A DNA stretch of 31,529 nt from Lachnoclostridium sp. UBA7097 (GTDB lineage: Bacteria > Bacillota > Clostridia > Lachnospirales > Lachnospiraceae). Location of the stretch: assembly GCA_002499945.1 (NCBI GenBank), contig DKYP01000160.1, positions 1 to 31,529 on the forward strand, given 5' to 3'. Below are positions 7,317 to 15,819 of the stretch, piece after piece; the stretch's first letter is position 1; each line of letters starts with the position of its first letter. The position numbers were made by a program, and so were the translations under genes. The notes beneath the pieces are model-generated. The model was given only the letters and a program-made list of their open reading frames with translations. It was not told where the DNA came from and made no database searches.

Positions 7317-9050
7317 ATGAAAAAAAACAGGACCAGGAGTGTTGCTCTTTATATTATAATACCAGTTATTATTACCGGGCTTTTAAGCTGGCTTTCAATT
7401 AGTATTTCATTATCAGGCTTTGGCAGGCTTAACAATGTAAGCCATAAGATATCTGATGAACAGATTGGAAATATTACTATCCTTAATAAAATGAATATAA
7501 GATGTGAGCGCATACAGAGAATTATGTATGAACTCTGCATTGCAGGGAATGAGGCAGCGGTTGAACAGGTATGGGCAGAAGCAGAAGATGTAATTAATGA
7601 AACTGGCAGCATTATGGAGCAGCTGGACGGCATGTTTACAGATAATGAAACAAAGGATAAATTTGGAAAATATGAACTTGATTATTCTGCATTTATAGAA
7701 GATGTAAATAAACTTGCAGGGCTTGCAGTGGAAAATTCCACAGAAGCTGTAAATTTTGCAACATATAACCTTGCAAGATGGTCAGACATTTTACAAGAGG
7801 ATATTGACAATATTATACTTGCCAATGATAATGTAACAGAGGGGCTTAAAAATGAACTGAATTCAGTATACAGGCAGTCAGAGATGGCAGACATTATACT
7901 GCTTCTTCTTATCATTGTAGTAATAATTATAGTAATTACTATTATACTACTGGCAGTAATAAAACCTTTGAAAAAGATGAATACTGAACTTGATAGTATT
8001 GTAGCAGGCATTAATGCTGGCAAAGGGGATTTATCAAAGAGGATTTCAGTTAAATCTGCTAATGAGATAGGCAATGTATCTGTTAATATTAATGAGTTTA
8101 TAAGCAAACTTGAAAATATAATGAAGGTAATAACAGCTAATTCCAAAAATCTTGATAACAGTGTAAGCAATGTTGCCAGGAAAGCAGAAAATGCAAATGC
8201 CAGTGCATGTGATATATCTGCGGTAATGGAAGAACTGTCTGCCACAATGGAAGAGGTAGCAGCTACAGTGCGCAGTGTTGATGAAGAAACTGCAACTGCA
8301 AATGATAAAGTAAATAATATGTCAGGAGAAACAAGTGAGATATTAGATTATGCAAAACAGATGAATGAACGTGCCACAGGGCTTGAAAAAACAGCTGAAA
8401 GCAATAAAAATGAAGCTAATAATATGGTTTCTGTAATTGTGCAGGAATTAAAGGAGGCTATGGAAAATAGCAGGCAGGTAGAAAATGTGGCACAGCTTAC
8501 AACAGACATTTTAAGCATATCAAGCCAGACAAACCTTCTTGCACTTAATGCATCTATTGAAGCAGCAAGGGCAGGTGAAGCAGGAAAGGGGTTTGCTGTT
8601 GTTGCAGATGAAATCAGGCAGCTTGCAGAGTCAAGCAAGGACACAGCCAATAATATCCAGGGAATTAATGAAATGGTTATTGAATCTGTACACGGGCTTA
8701 TAAATTCAGCTAATAAGATAACAGAATTTATCGAAGGCACAATACTTCCTGATTATGATAAATTTGTAACAATAGGGCAGCAATATAATGCAGATGCAAC
8801 ACATATCAATGATACAATGAATAATTTTGAAAAGCTTTCATCTGACCTTGCAGGAATAATTAACTCAATAACCGGTTCCATAGATGGCATTACAAAAGCG
8901 GTTGAAGAAAGCGCAGATGGCGTGGCAAGTGCTGTTGTAAGTGTTGACTCAATGGTTGCCGATATAAGTGATATGAATAAAGAGATGGAAACTAATGAGG
9001 AAATTTCTGCAAAGTTTAAAGAAGAAACAGATTGTTTTGTAAATCTTTAA
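7317..9050 (+). CDS. Methyl-accepting chemotaxis protein (MCP 2)
   Basis: This is a 577-residue transmembrane chemoreceptor. TM1 is at about residues 9-33 and TM2, very Ile-rich, at about 190-216. The intervening extracellular region is predicted to be a helical bundle of about 155 residues. A HAMP domain follows ('VIKPLKKMN...' to about residue 270), then the cytoplasmic coiled coil. The conserved signalling tip is at about 401-443 with 'NLLALNASIEAARAGEAG'. GGGGAGG precedes the ATG and a dedicated promoter lies at 7243. The sensor sequence differs from MCP 1, so the two probably respond to different stimuli. The ligand is unknown. It is followed closely by a DUF1275 membrane protein and malQ. 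Confidence 0.95.
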   Translation: MKKNRTRSVALYIIIPVIITGLLSWLSISISLSGFGRLNNVSHKISDEQIGNITILNKMNIRCERIQRIMYELCIAGNEAAVEQVWAEAEDVINETGSIMEQLDGMFTDNETKDKFGKYELDYSAFIEDVNKLAGLAVENSTEAVNFATYNLARWSDILQEDIDNIILANDNVTEGLKNELNSVYRQSEMADIILLLLIIVVIIIVITIILLAVIKPLKKMNTELDSIVAGINAGKGDLSKRISVKSANEIGNVSVNINEFISKLENIMKVITANSKNLDNSVSNVARKAENANASACDISAVMEELSATMEEVAATVRSVDEETATANDKVNNMSGETSEILDYAKQMNERATGLEKTAESNKNEANNMVSVIVQELKEAMENSRQVENVAQLTTDILSISSQTNLLALNASIEAARAGEAGKGFAVVADEIRQLAESSKDTANNIQGINEMVIESVHGLINSANKITEFIEGTILPDYDKFVTIGQQYNADATHINDTMNNFEKLSSDLAGIINSITGSIDGITKAVEESADGVASAVVSVDSMVADISDMNKEMETNEEISAKFKEETDCFVNL

Positions 9051-9092
9051 ATAAGATAACTGGATATTTAAATTTAAAAGGTGGCTTTTAAA

Positions 9093-9800
9093 ATGAAACA
9101 GAATAATAAAATTGCATATTGTACACAGTATTCAATGTGTGTGGCAGGAGGTTTTATGGCAGCATACGCAGTATTAAACCATGCGGATTTTCTCGCATCT
9201 GCCCAGACAGCGAATCTTATAAACCTTGCATTGTGTATAACTGGGAAGAATTTTCCTGAAATGTGCTTGCGTCTTATAGCAGCAATAATTTATATGGCGG
9301 GGCTGTCAGTTCCGGTAATAGTTACAAAGTATACACATATTAATATGAAGCTGCTGTGCATATTTGTAGAAATGTCTATGATAGTAATTTTATTTTTCAT
9401 TACTAAAAGGGTAAATACAATTATTGCATTGTACCCTGTATTTTTTATGACATCAATGCAGTGGAATTCATTTCCTGGTGCTGGTGGTTTTGTTAGTTCT
9501 TCTATATTTTCAACTAATAATTTAAGGCAGTTTACTACATCATATGTAGAGTACAGATGTGATAAAGACAAGGAACATCTTAGAAAGACAAAGTTCTTTG
9601 GTGGTGTTCTTCTGTCATACCATGCAGGCGTTATATTTTCATATTTTATTTATAAACAGTTTGCAATGAGAGGTGTTATATTCTGCCTGGTTCCATTATT
9701 AACAGGAATGTTATTCCTTGAAATGGATAATGGCGGTTTTGCAGGAGTTAAAAAAGAGCTTACCGCTGCAAGAAGGATAATTGCAGCAGGAAAAAGCTGA
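9093..9800 (+). CDS. DUF1275 (YoaK-type) integral membrane protein
   Basis: This 235-residue membrane protein has about six hydrophobic segments. The N-terminal region 'GGFMAAYAVLNHADFLASAQTANLINLA' (read as two pieces around residues 19-46) matches the DUF1275 signature, in which a Gly-Gly-Phe-x-x-x-Tyr turn is followed by an A-Q-T-x-N motif. The family is uncharacterised and presumed to be a transporter. The start is taken as the ATG at 9093, with AAAGGTGG about 8 bases upstream. An in-frame GTG at 9081 would sit inside that ribosome site. No terminator separates it from the preceding MCP gene or from malQ. Confidence 0.82.
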   Translation: MKQNNKIAYCTQYSMCVAGGFMAAYAVLNHADFLASAQTANLINLALCITGKNFPEMCLRLIAAIIYMAGLSVPVIVTKYTHINMKLLCIFVEMSMIVILFFITKRVNTIIALYPVFFMTSMQWNSFPGAGGFVSSSIFSTNNLRQFTTSYVEYRCDKDKEHLRKTKFFGGVLLSYHAGVIFSYFIYKQFAMRGVIFCLVPLLTGMLFLEMDNGGFAGVKKELTAARRIIAAGKS

Positions 9801-9832
9801 CGTTATATTTAATGTTTGGAGAGGAGATTTTA

Positions 9833-11422
9833 ATGGACAGGAGATTAAAAAGAGGGGCAGGCATATTACTTCCTATAAGCAGCCTGCCTTCACCATATGG
9901 AATAGGCACATTTGGCAGGGCAGCTTATGAATTTGCAGATAAGTTAAAAAGGGCAGGGCAAACGTACTGGCAGGTACTTCCTATAGGCCCTACAAGCTAT
10001 GGGGACAGCCCGTACCAGTCATTTTCTACATTTGCAGGCAACCCGTATTTTATAGACCTGGACATGCTTGCAGAAGAAGGGCTTCTTGATAAAAAAGACC
10101 TTGCAGCAATAGACTGGGGATATTCAGAAGACGATATTGATTATAGTAAAATATATGAAAACAGGTTTAAAGTGCTTAAAGAAGCATTTTTAAAGACAAA
10201 AGAATGTGAAAGCAAAGAATACAGCCAGTTTATAGCACAAAATAAGGACTGGATTGAAGATTATGCATTATTTATGTCATGTAAAGAACATTTCGGGCAG
10301 AAAGAATGGCTTTTATGGGATGAAGATATTAAGATGAGAAAGCCATCTGCAATTAAGAAATATTCAGAGCTTTTAGAAGAACAGACTGGTTTCTGGAAAT
10401 ATGTACAGTTTAAATTTTACAGCCAGTGGAATAAACTTAAGAAATTTGTCAATAGCAAAGGGATAAAAATAATTGGTGATATCCCTATTTATGTGGCACT
10501 TGACAGTTCAGATGTATGGGCAAATCCTGGACAGTACCAGCTTGATGAAAACCTTATGCCTGTAGATGTAGCAGGATGCCCTCCTGATATATTTTCAAGT
10601 TACGGGCAGAAGTGGGGCAATCCATTGTATAACTGGGAAGTTATGGAAGAAGACGGTTTTACATGGTGGAAAAGAAGAATGAAGTCCGCAGCAGGAATGT
10701 ACGATGTAATAAGGATTGACCACTTTATAGGAATGGCAAAATATTATGCAATACCTGTAGACGGAGTGCCAGCAGAGGGTGAATACAGGCTTGGGCCAGG
10801 AAGCAAGCTTACTGATGCAATAGATGAGGCAATAGGTGATGCACAGATTATAGCTGAAGACCTTGGTGTGGCAATGCCAGAGGCAAAGAAACTCCTTAGT
10901 GAAACAGGATATCCTGGAATGAAAGTGCTGGAATTTGCATTTGACGGCAGCAGCTCTAATGAATACCTGCCACATAATTATGATAAAAATTGTGTTGTGT
11001 ATACTGGCACACATGACAATGAAACACTGTCAGGATACCTTGGCACACTCCGTGGCAAAGGTTATAATTACCTTAAAGCCTATACTGGTGGCAAAAACAA
11101 TGAAGAACTTGCCATAAAAGTAATACAGCTTGCTTATGGAAGCGTTGCAGATACAGCAGTGCTGCAGATGCAGGATATACTTTTTAAAGATAATTCTGCC
11201 AGAATGAACCTTCCTTCAACTATAGGGCAGAACTGGAGATGGAGGCTTAAAAAGGGCGAATTTACACAAAGGGAAGCAGAAAAACTTTTTGATATGGCAG
11301 GCCTTTATTACAGGCTTCCAGAAGAAACATACAAAGAACTTAAGGCAAAAGAAGCAAGAAAACGCCAGAAAGGAGCCAGGGGACAGAAAAACAAGGGAAG
11401 GAAGCGCCGCAATATGGCGTAA
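9833..11422 (+). CDS. malQ: 4-alpha-glucanotransferase (amylomaltase), GH77
   Basis: This 529-residue cytoplasmic enzyme transfers alpha-1,4-glucan chains between maltodextrins. The N-terminus 'RGAGILLPISSLPSPYGIG' is diagnostic of GH77. All three catalytic acids are visible: nucleophile Asp296 in 'RIDHFIGM', acid/base Glu342 in 'AEDLG', and Asp395 in 'THDNET'. Spacing matches Thermus amylomaltase. The start is the ATG at 9833, with GGAGAGGAG just upstream; an in-frame ATG at 9812 lies before that site. The last 29 residues are unusual: 14 are Lys or Arg, well beyond the normal end of the GH77 fold. It lies in a row with MCP and DUF1275 genes rather than with an amylase operon. Confidence 0.96.
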   Translation: MDRRLKRGAGILLPISSLPSPYGIGTFGRAAYEFADKLKRAGQTYWQVLPIGPTSYGDSPYQSFSTFAGNPYFIDLDMLAEEGLLDKKDLAAIDWGYSEDDIDYSKIYENRFKVLKEAFLKTKECESKEYSQFIAQNKDWIEDYALFMSCKEHFGQKEWLLWDEDIKMRKPSAIKKYSELLEEQTGFWKYVQFKFYSQWNKLKKFVNSKGIKIIGDIPIYVALDSSDVWANPGQYQLDENLMPVDVAGCPPDIFSSYGQKWGNPLYNWEVMEEDGFTWWKRRMKSAAGMYDVIRIDHFIGMAKYYAIPVDGVPAEGEYRLGPGSKLTDAIDEAIGDAQIIAEDLGVAMPEAKKLLSETGYPGMKVLEFAFDGSSSNEYLPHNYDKNCVVYTGTHDNETLSGYLGTLRGKGYNYLKAYTGGKNNEELAIKVIQLAYGSVADTAVLQMQDILFKDNSARMNLPSTIGQNWRWRLKKGEFTQREAEKLFDMAGLYYRLPEETYKELKAKEARKRQKGARGQKNKGRKRRNMA

Positions 11423-11476
11423 TTGCAATTAATATATATAATTTTAAAAATGCTGTGGTAAGAAGGAGCTGGCAAT

Positions 11477-13090
11477 ATGGGAATTTATGTAAATCCAGGC
11501 AATAATAATTTTAAAAATATACTGGCTTCTAAAATATATGTAGACAAAACTGGTATTTTAGAATATATAAATTCGGTGCTGGATACAGAAGAACGTTATA
11601 TTTGTTCCAGCAGGCCAAGGCGTTTTGGCAAAACTATTACAGCAGATATGCTTGCTGCATATTATGGGAAAGGTACTTCTTCAGAAGAATTATTCAAAAA
11701 CCTGAAGATATCTGGAAGCCCTGATTTTAAAACACATTTAAATAAATATTATGTAATACAGGCAGATATGAATAATTTCCGTTTCCGGAGGGATATAGTT
11801 ACTGGAAAACCGGTTACAGCTTTACAGTCAGTTGCTTTATTCCATTCAGAAATAATCAGTGAACTACAGGAATTGTTTAATAGTTCTGTAAGTGGCAATG
11901 AGAAAGATTTGCCAGATACACTTGCAAAAATTAATAAAGATACAGGAGCAGTTTTTATTATAATTATTGATGAATGGGATACTATATTCCGCGAGGATAA
12001 ATCTGATATAGAAGCACAGGAAAGATATATAGAATTACTGCGTGGTTTATTTAAAAATTCCAATTCAAAGAAATTTGTAAAACTTGCATATATCACAGGG
12101 ATTCTTCCAATTAAAAAATATGGTACACAGTCGGCATTAAATAATTTTGATGAATTTTCAATGGTTATGCCAGAACCCCTGGAAGAATATGTAGGTTTTA
12201 CAGAAGAAGAAGTAAAACAGCTTTGTATAAAATACAATATGGATTTTGACAAGACAAAGCAATGGTATGATGGATATATTCTTGGAAACAACATGCATAT
12301 ATATAATCCCAAATCTGTTAAAGATTCTATAAGGCGTAAAAGGATAGCATGTTACTGGACACGTACAGAAACTTATGAATCATTAAAAAATTATATTTGT
12401 ATGGATTTTGACGGATTAAAGGAAGCAGTTATTAAAATGCTGGCAGGAAGCCATATTAAAATTAATCCAGATAAATTCCAAAATGATATGTCCTCCTTCA
12501 AAAGCAAAGATGATATAATGACTTTATTAATCCATTTAGGATATCTGGCTTATGACAGCAGGCAGAAAGAAGTATACATTCCTAATGAAGAGATAAGAAG
12601 TGAATTTAAAAATGCTATAGAAGGCGCTGGCTGGGATAGTGTGGCAAGAGCAGTTGCTGCATCTGAAAAATTATTACAGGCTGTATGGAGAAAGGACGGG
12701 GCAGCTGTGGCAAAAGGAATTGATGAAATCCATACAGCAAATACATCAATTTTATCATATAATGATGAAAATTCACTTAGTTGTGTGATTTCACTGGCTT
12801 TTTACAGTGCAATAAATGAATATACATTAATCCGTGAAATGCCATCAGGAAAAGGTTATGCAGATATAATCTTTTTACCTAGAAGAAATTCTTGCAGGCC
12901 GGCTATGGTAATAGAGTTAAAATATAATAAATCTGCCAAGGGTGCCATTGGGCAAATTAAAGAAAAAAAATATACAGAAGCCCTTAAAGATTACCAGGGT
13001 AATGTATTATTAGCTGGAATTAATTATAACAGGAAAACAAAACTGCATGAATGTTGCATTGAAAGTATACTAAAGACGGACGGACAGTAA
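11477..13090 (+). CDS. AAA-ATPase-like protein with C-terminal PD-(D/E)XK nuclease-like domain
   Basis: This 537-residue cytoplasmic protein has the two-domain build known from many gut Firmicutes and Bacteroidetes (AAA-ATPase_like plus PDDEXK_9 type). The nucleotide site is the family's variant Walker A 'SRPRRFGKTIT' (Gly51-Lys52-Thr53), with a Walker B at 'IIIIDEWD' (Asp165, Glu166). The C-terminal nuclease-like core has Asp463 in 'YADIIF' and Glu480-x-Lys482 in 'VIELKYNK', the complete PD-(D/E)XK triad. The biological role of the family is not established; proposals include defence or mobile-element-related activity. AAGGAG precedes the ATG, and a strong terminator follows. Base composition resembles the neighbours, so there is no strong sign of recent transfer. 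Confidence 0.88.
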   Translation: MGIYVNPGNNNFKNILASKIYVDKTGILEYINSVLDTEERYICSSRPRRFGKTITADMLAAYYGKGTSSEELFKNLKISGSPDFKTHLNKYYVIQADMNNFRFRRDIVTGKPVTALQSVALFHSEIISELQELFNSSVSGNEKDLPDTLAKINKDTGAVFIIIIDEWDTIFREDKSDIEAQERYIELLRGLFKNSNSKKFVKLAYITGILPIKKYGTQSALNNFDEFSMVMPEPLEEYVGFTEEEVKQLCIKYNMDFDKTKQWYDGYILGNNMHIYNPKSVKDSIRRKRIACYWTRTETYESLKNYICMDFDGLKEAVIKMLAGSHIKINPDKFQNDMSSFKSKDDIMTLLIHLGYLAYDSRQKEVYIPNEEIRSEFKNAIEGAGWDSVARAVAASEKLLQAVWRKDGAAVAKGIDEIHTANTSILSYNDENSLSCVISLAFYSAINEYTLIREMPSGKGYADIIFLPRRNSCRPAMVIELKYNKSAKGAIGQIKEKKYTEALKDYQGNVLLAGINYNRKTKLHECCIESILKTDGQ

Positions 13091-13156
13091 AAATACAGGT
13101 GTGTATAAGCATAAAACAGAAAAAGGTATAACTTCTGGAATATTACCATATAGAAA

Positions 13157-13195
13157 CTGGAACATTTAATTTTAATAAATGTTCCAGCTTTTTTT
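13157..13195 (+). terminator. Rho-independent terminator after the AAA/nuclease gene
   Basis: CTGGAACATTTA (13157-13168), a 7-base loop and TAAATGTTCCAG (13176-13187) form a perfect 12-bp stem, followed by C and seven T. It separates the upstream run of genes from the glycan-utilisation locus. Confidence 0.95.
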
Positions 13196-13205
13196 ATAAA
13201 TAATA

Positions 13206-13234
13206 TTGACTTTACAGGAAAAAAACTGTATAAT
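13206..13234 (+). promoter_or_regulatory. Sigma-A promoter for the AraC-family regulator
   Basis: TTGACT (13206-13211), a 17-bp spacer and consensus TATAAT (13229-13234). The expected start of transcription is near 13241, so the operator at 13243-13260 sits immediately downstream, where a bound repressor would block RNA polymerase. Confidence 0.92.
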
Positions 13235-13242
13235 TATATATA

Positions 13243-13260
13243 TGGACAACCGATTGCGCA
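13243..13260 (+). promoter_or_regulatory. LacI-family-type operator, copy 1
   Basis: The 18-bp site TGGACAACCGATTGCGCA is an imperfect palindrome around a central CG; the ideal symmetric form would be TGCGCAAnCGnTTGCGCA. Its last 14 bases (13247-13260) recur exactly at 22523-22536, and the distance to the -10 box is almost the same (12 versus 11 bases). A central CG with TTGCG-type half-sites is typical of LacI-family repressors. The cognate repressor gene is not in the window. Confidence 0.82.
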
Positions 13261-13286
13261 TCATATAAGAAAGGGGAAGTTAATCT

Positions 13287-14234
13287 ATGGGAAAGGCAAG
13301 AAAGTCTAAAATAGAGTTCCGGTATTATAAAATGCCAGCAGGAATTCCTGTTTTGGCTCTTCTGGGCAGGGAGTGGATAAGGACTTATGGTGAGGGGATA
13401 GATTATTTACACTTTCATAATTGTATGGAAATCGGATATTGTTACAATGGAAGTGGCACATTAACCATTGGGGAGGAAGATTACCATTTTTCAGGAAACC
13501 AGTTTTCAGTAATACCACAGAGCTGCCCGCATACAACTGCAAGTGACCCTGGCACAGCCAGCCGGTGGGAATATATTTTTGTTGATGTGGAGGGGATTCT
13601 GAAGGAATTGTATCCGCCAGGTATTAGTGAAAAGAAGTTTAAAAGAATTATGTACAGGGTTAATTCAAGGGGGCTTTTTCTTGAAGCAGCTGACTATCCT
13701 GTGCTTGCAGGCAAAGTCCGTGATATGCTGGATATAATGAGAGGGAATGAGGAATTTTATTTAGAGGAGGTAAAAGGGATTTTAATATCATTTCTTGCAG
13801 GCATTGCAAGGAATAATGGGAACAGGGAAGCAGACGTCTGCCAGGATGATTCAGAAATTAAAAGCAATGTCCTTGTTTCAGATGCCCTAACTTACATAAA
13901 AGAGCATTATATGGAGCCAATACGTATAGAGAAACTTGCGGGGTACTGCCATATAAGCGAAACACATTTCCGCAGGCTCTTTTCTTCCTGCATAAATATG
14001 GGACCATTAGAGTATATTAATCTTGTACGTATACAGAATGCATGTGAGATGCTAAGGAAAACAGATGCCTTGGTATCAGATATTGCATTCAGGTGCGGAT
14101 TTTCTACCCTGTCTACATTTAACCGCAACTTTAAACAGGTAACAGGCCGTTCACCATATGAATGGAGAAAGACACCAGAGAATTTTGAACAGCAGATAAT
14201 GAAGTTTGAAATACATTCAGAAGAAGGATGGTAA
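13287..14234 (+). CDS. AraC-family transcriptional regulator of the glycan importer
   Basis: This 315-residue regulator has an N-terminal cupin-like sugar-sensing domain (about residues 20-110, with 'LHFHNCMEIGYCYNGSGTL' and 'IPQSCPHTT') and a C-terminal double helix-turn-helix (about 200-305). The second helix-turn-helix has the family signature around 'IAFRCGFSTLSTFNRNFK' and 'TGRSPYEWR'. By family knowledge it would activate neighbouring sugar-uptake genes when its sugar binds. AAAGGGGAAG precedes the ATG. It has its own strong promoter and a LacI-type operator. The solute-binding-protein promoter 80 bases downstream carries direct repeats spaced 21 bp, the expected AraC-type target. The inducer is likely a galacto-oligosaccharide given the GH53 gene, but this is inference. 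Confidence 0.93.
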   Translation: MGKARKSKIEFRYYKMPAGIPVLALLGREWIRTYGEGIDYLHFHNCMEIGYCYNGSGTLTIGEEDYHFSGNQFSVIPQSCPHTTASDPGTASRWEYIFVDVEGILKELYPPGISEKKFKRIMYRVNSRGLFLEAADYPVLAGKVRDMLDIMRGNEEFYLEEVKGILISFLAGIARNNGNREADVCQDDSEIKSNVLVSDALTYIKEHYMEPIRIEKLAGYCHISETHFRRLFSSCINMGPLEYINLVRIQNACEMLRKTDALVSDIAFRCGFSTLSTFNRNFKQVTGRSPYEWRKTPENFEQQIMKFEIHSEEGW

Positions 14235-14262
14235 TTATGGGCATTTTGTACATTATATAGCC

Positions 14263-14294
14263 GGAAATGCAAAATATGTGGTTGAAAATGCAAA
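14263..14294 (+). promoter_or_regulatory. Direct-repeat activator site (AraC-type) upstream of the solute-binding protein
   Basis: GGAAATGCAAA (14263-14273) and GAAAATGCAAA (14284-14294) are direct repeats matching at 10 of 11 positions, exactly 21 bp (two helical turns) apart. The second copy overlaps the -35 region of the promoter at 14316. This tandem, same-face layout is the usual footprint of AraC/XylS activators, and the gene just upstream encodes one. Confidence 0.78.
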
Positions 14295-14315
14295 CTGTAA
14301 CTAGCAGTATAATGG

Positions 14316-14321
14316 TATAAT
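14316..14321 (+). promoter_or_regulatory. Extended -10 promoter of the solute-binding-protein operon
   Basis: TGGTATAAT contains a consensus -10 (14316-14321) with an extended TG. Bases where a -35 should be (14293-14298, AACTGT) are poor, which fits an activator-dependent promoter. A second TATAAT at 14308-14313 has only a poorly spaced TTGAAA (20 bp). The leader to the start codon would be roughly 88 bases. Confidence 0.72.
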
Positions 14322-14414
14322 ATGCACATGAAAAATGGTAATAGCCACTATAAATTGTACAAAATAACCAACCAGTAATGGCTTTAAAATGATTTAATCA
14401 AGGAGGAAAAAGGA

Positions 14415-15728
14415 ATGAGAAAAAAACTCTTAAGTATGTTGCTCTGTGCAACAATGGCAGTAACAATGGCTGGGTGTGGTGACACTTCAGGAGACAGTAA
14501 TAAGCCATCATCAGGAGCAGGAAGCCAGGCAGACAGCGGCGGCGGTTCTTCAGAAACTGTAAATTTAAGGCTCTGGGGAGCAGAGGAAGACCAGGATTAT
14601 TTAAAACAGATTGTTGATAAGTTTGAGAGCACTTATTCTGACCAGAAGTTTAATATTGAGATAGGTGTTGAATCAGAATCAACTGCAAAGGATACAGTAT
14701 TAACAGATATTGAAGCAGCAGCAGATGTTTATTCATACGCAAGCGACCAGCTTGCAGACCTTGTAAGGGCAGGCGCACTTGCTGCACTTGATGATGTAAG
14801 CGAAGTCCTTGCAAGGGCAAACAAGAAACTCGACGATGTAAAGAGTGCTAATGACGCCGGCTCTATTGAAGCAGCAACCCTTGATGGCAAGATGTATGGT
14901 TTCCCTACAGGCGGGGCTAACACATATTTCTTATATTATGACTCATCTGTTATTTCAGAAGAAGATGCCAAGACATGGGATGGTATCCTTGCAGCAGCAG
15001 CCAAAGGGAAGAAGAAAGTCGGGATGACACTGAACTCAGGCTGGTACAATGCTTCATTCTTCTATGGTGCAGGATTTACAACGGGGCTTAATGCAGATGG
15101 TACTACAACAATTGACTGGAATGGCACAAGCCCGGATGGCATAACTGGTGTTGATGTAGTAAAATCAATGCTTGATATTACTTCTAATTCCGCATTTATG
15201 CCTATAGCTGACGGGCAGATTTCCAATACAATCGCATCCGGCGACCTCTGCGCAGTAATTTCTGGTGCATGGGACAGCCCGAATGCTGAAAAGGTATGGG
15301 GAGATTCTTATGCAGCAACCAAGCTTCCGACATATACACTTGGTGACAAGCAGATACAGATGGCTCCTGCTTATGGATATAAGTTTGAAGCTGTAAATAA
15401 ATATTCAAAAGAAACAGGCTGGGCTGTCCTTCTTGCAGAGTTTATCTCTAATGAGGAATCACAGCAGCTCCACTTTGACCTTTTACAGCAGCCTCCTACT
15501 AATTTAAATGTACTTGCATCAGATGCTATCCAGAAGGATAAAGCTATTTCAGCAGCAGTATCACAGTCTGATATCGGTGTAGTACAGGCAGTAGGCCAGA
15601 AATACTGGGATACAGCAAAGACATTTGGTGAAATGATTGCCAAGAGCAAACTTAAGGCAAAGGATGATGAGGGTATCCAGAAAGCACTTGATAACCTTGT
15701 AGACGGTGTAACTGCGCCATTAAGTTAA
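14415..15728 (+). CDS. ABC sugar-importer solute-binding lipoprotein (galacto- or maltooligosaccharide type)
   Basis: This is a 437-residue cell-surface lipoprotein that would capture oligosaccharides for the permeases encoded next. The signal peptide ends in the lipobox 'TMAGC' with Cys21, followed by a Ser/Gly-rich linker to about residue 45. The mature part is a family 1 extracellular solute-binding protein of the MalE/GanS type, with 'NLRLWGAEEDQDYLKQIVDKF', 'ADVYSYASDQLADLVRAGAL' and 'AVISGAWDSP'. An excellent AGGAGG precedes the ATG. The GH53 galactanase downstream favours galacto-oligosaccharides; nearby malQ and the MalE-like sequence leave maltodextrin possible. Direct repeats for an AraC activator lie upstream. 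A stable hairpin separates it from the permease genes. Confidence 0.93.
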   Translation: MRKKLLSMLLCATMAVTMAGCGDTSGDSNKPSSGAGSQADSGGGSSETVNLRLWGAEEDQDYLKQIVDKFESTYSDQKFNIEIGVESESTAKDTVLTDIEAAADVYSYASDQLADLVRAGALAALDDVSEVLARANKKLDDVKSANDAGSIEAATLDGKMYGFPTGGANTYFLYYDSSVISEEDAKTWDGILAAAAKGKKKVGMTLNSGWYNASFFYGAGFTTGLNADGTTTIDWNGTSPDGITGVDVVKSMLDITSNSAFMPIADGQISNTIASGDLCAVISGAWDSPNAEKVWGDSYAATKLPTYTLGDKQIQMAPAYGYKFEAVNKYSKETGWAVLLAEFISNEESQQLHFDLLQQPPTNLNVLASDAIQKDKAISAAVSQSDIGVVQAVGQKYWDTAKTFGEMIAKSKLKAKDDEGIQKALDNLVDGVTAPLS

Positions 15729-15741
15729 AATATACAGGCCA

Positions 15742-15782
15742 GCCAGAAACCAGGGGCAGGTGTGTATGCCTGCCTTTCTGGC
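15742..15782 (+). promoter_or_regulatory. Intergenic hairpin between binding-protein and permease genes
   Basis: Outer arms GCCAGAAA (15742-15749) and TTTCTGGC (15775-15782) and inner arms GGCAGG (15755-15760) and CCTGCC (15769-15774) form a 14-bp stem. There is a one-sided 5-base bulge and an 8-base loop. No T-run follows, so it is not a standard terminator. Such structures between binding-protein and permease genes often stabilise the upstream mRNA or limit read-through, raising the binding protein over the permeases. Confidence 0.7.
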
Positions 15783-15819
15783 AAAAGGCTGGGTTTATTC
15801 TGTCAGAAAGGAGAAATTT

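Noticed and set aside
7682..8245. 187-codon minus-strand frame within MCP 2
   Set aside because: Shadow of the receptor coding sequence, with low-complexity Ser/Ile/Leu content and no independent signals.
11423..11442. TTGCAA and TATAAT before the AAA/nuclease gene
   Set aside because: Only 8 bp separate the boxes, so this is not a functional sigma-A promoter.
11477..13090. Reading the AAA/nuclease gene as part of a defence island
   Set aside because: Neighbours are malQ, chemotaxis and sugar-uptake genes, with no other defence gene, integrase or repeat boundary.
14243..14365. ATTTTGTACA (14243-14252) and TGTACAAAAT (14356-14365) as distant inverted repeats, plus ATTGTACAAAA again at 18163-18173
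   Set aside because: The arms are 103 bases apart and contain the common palindrome GTAC; without conservation data this is not separable from chance, although DNA looping by the AraC-type regulator was considered.
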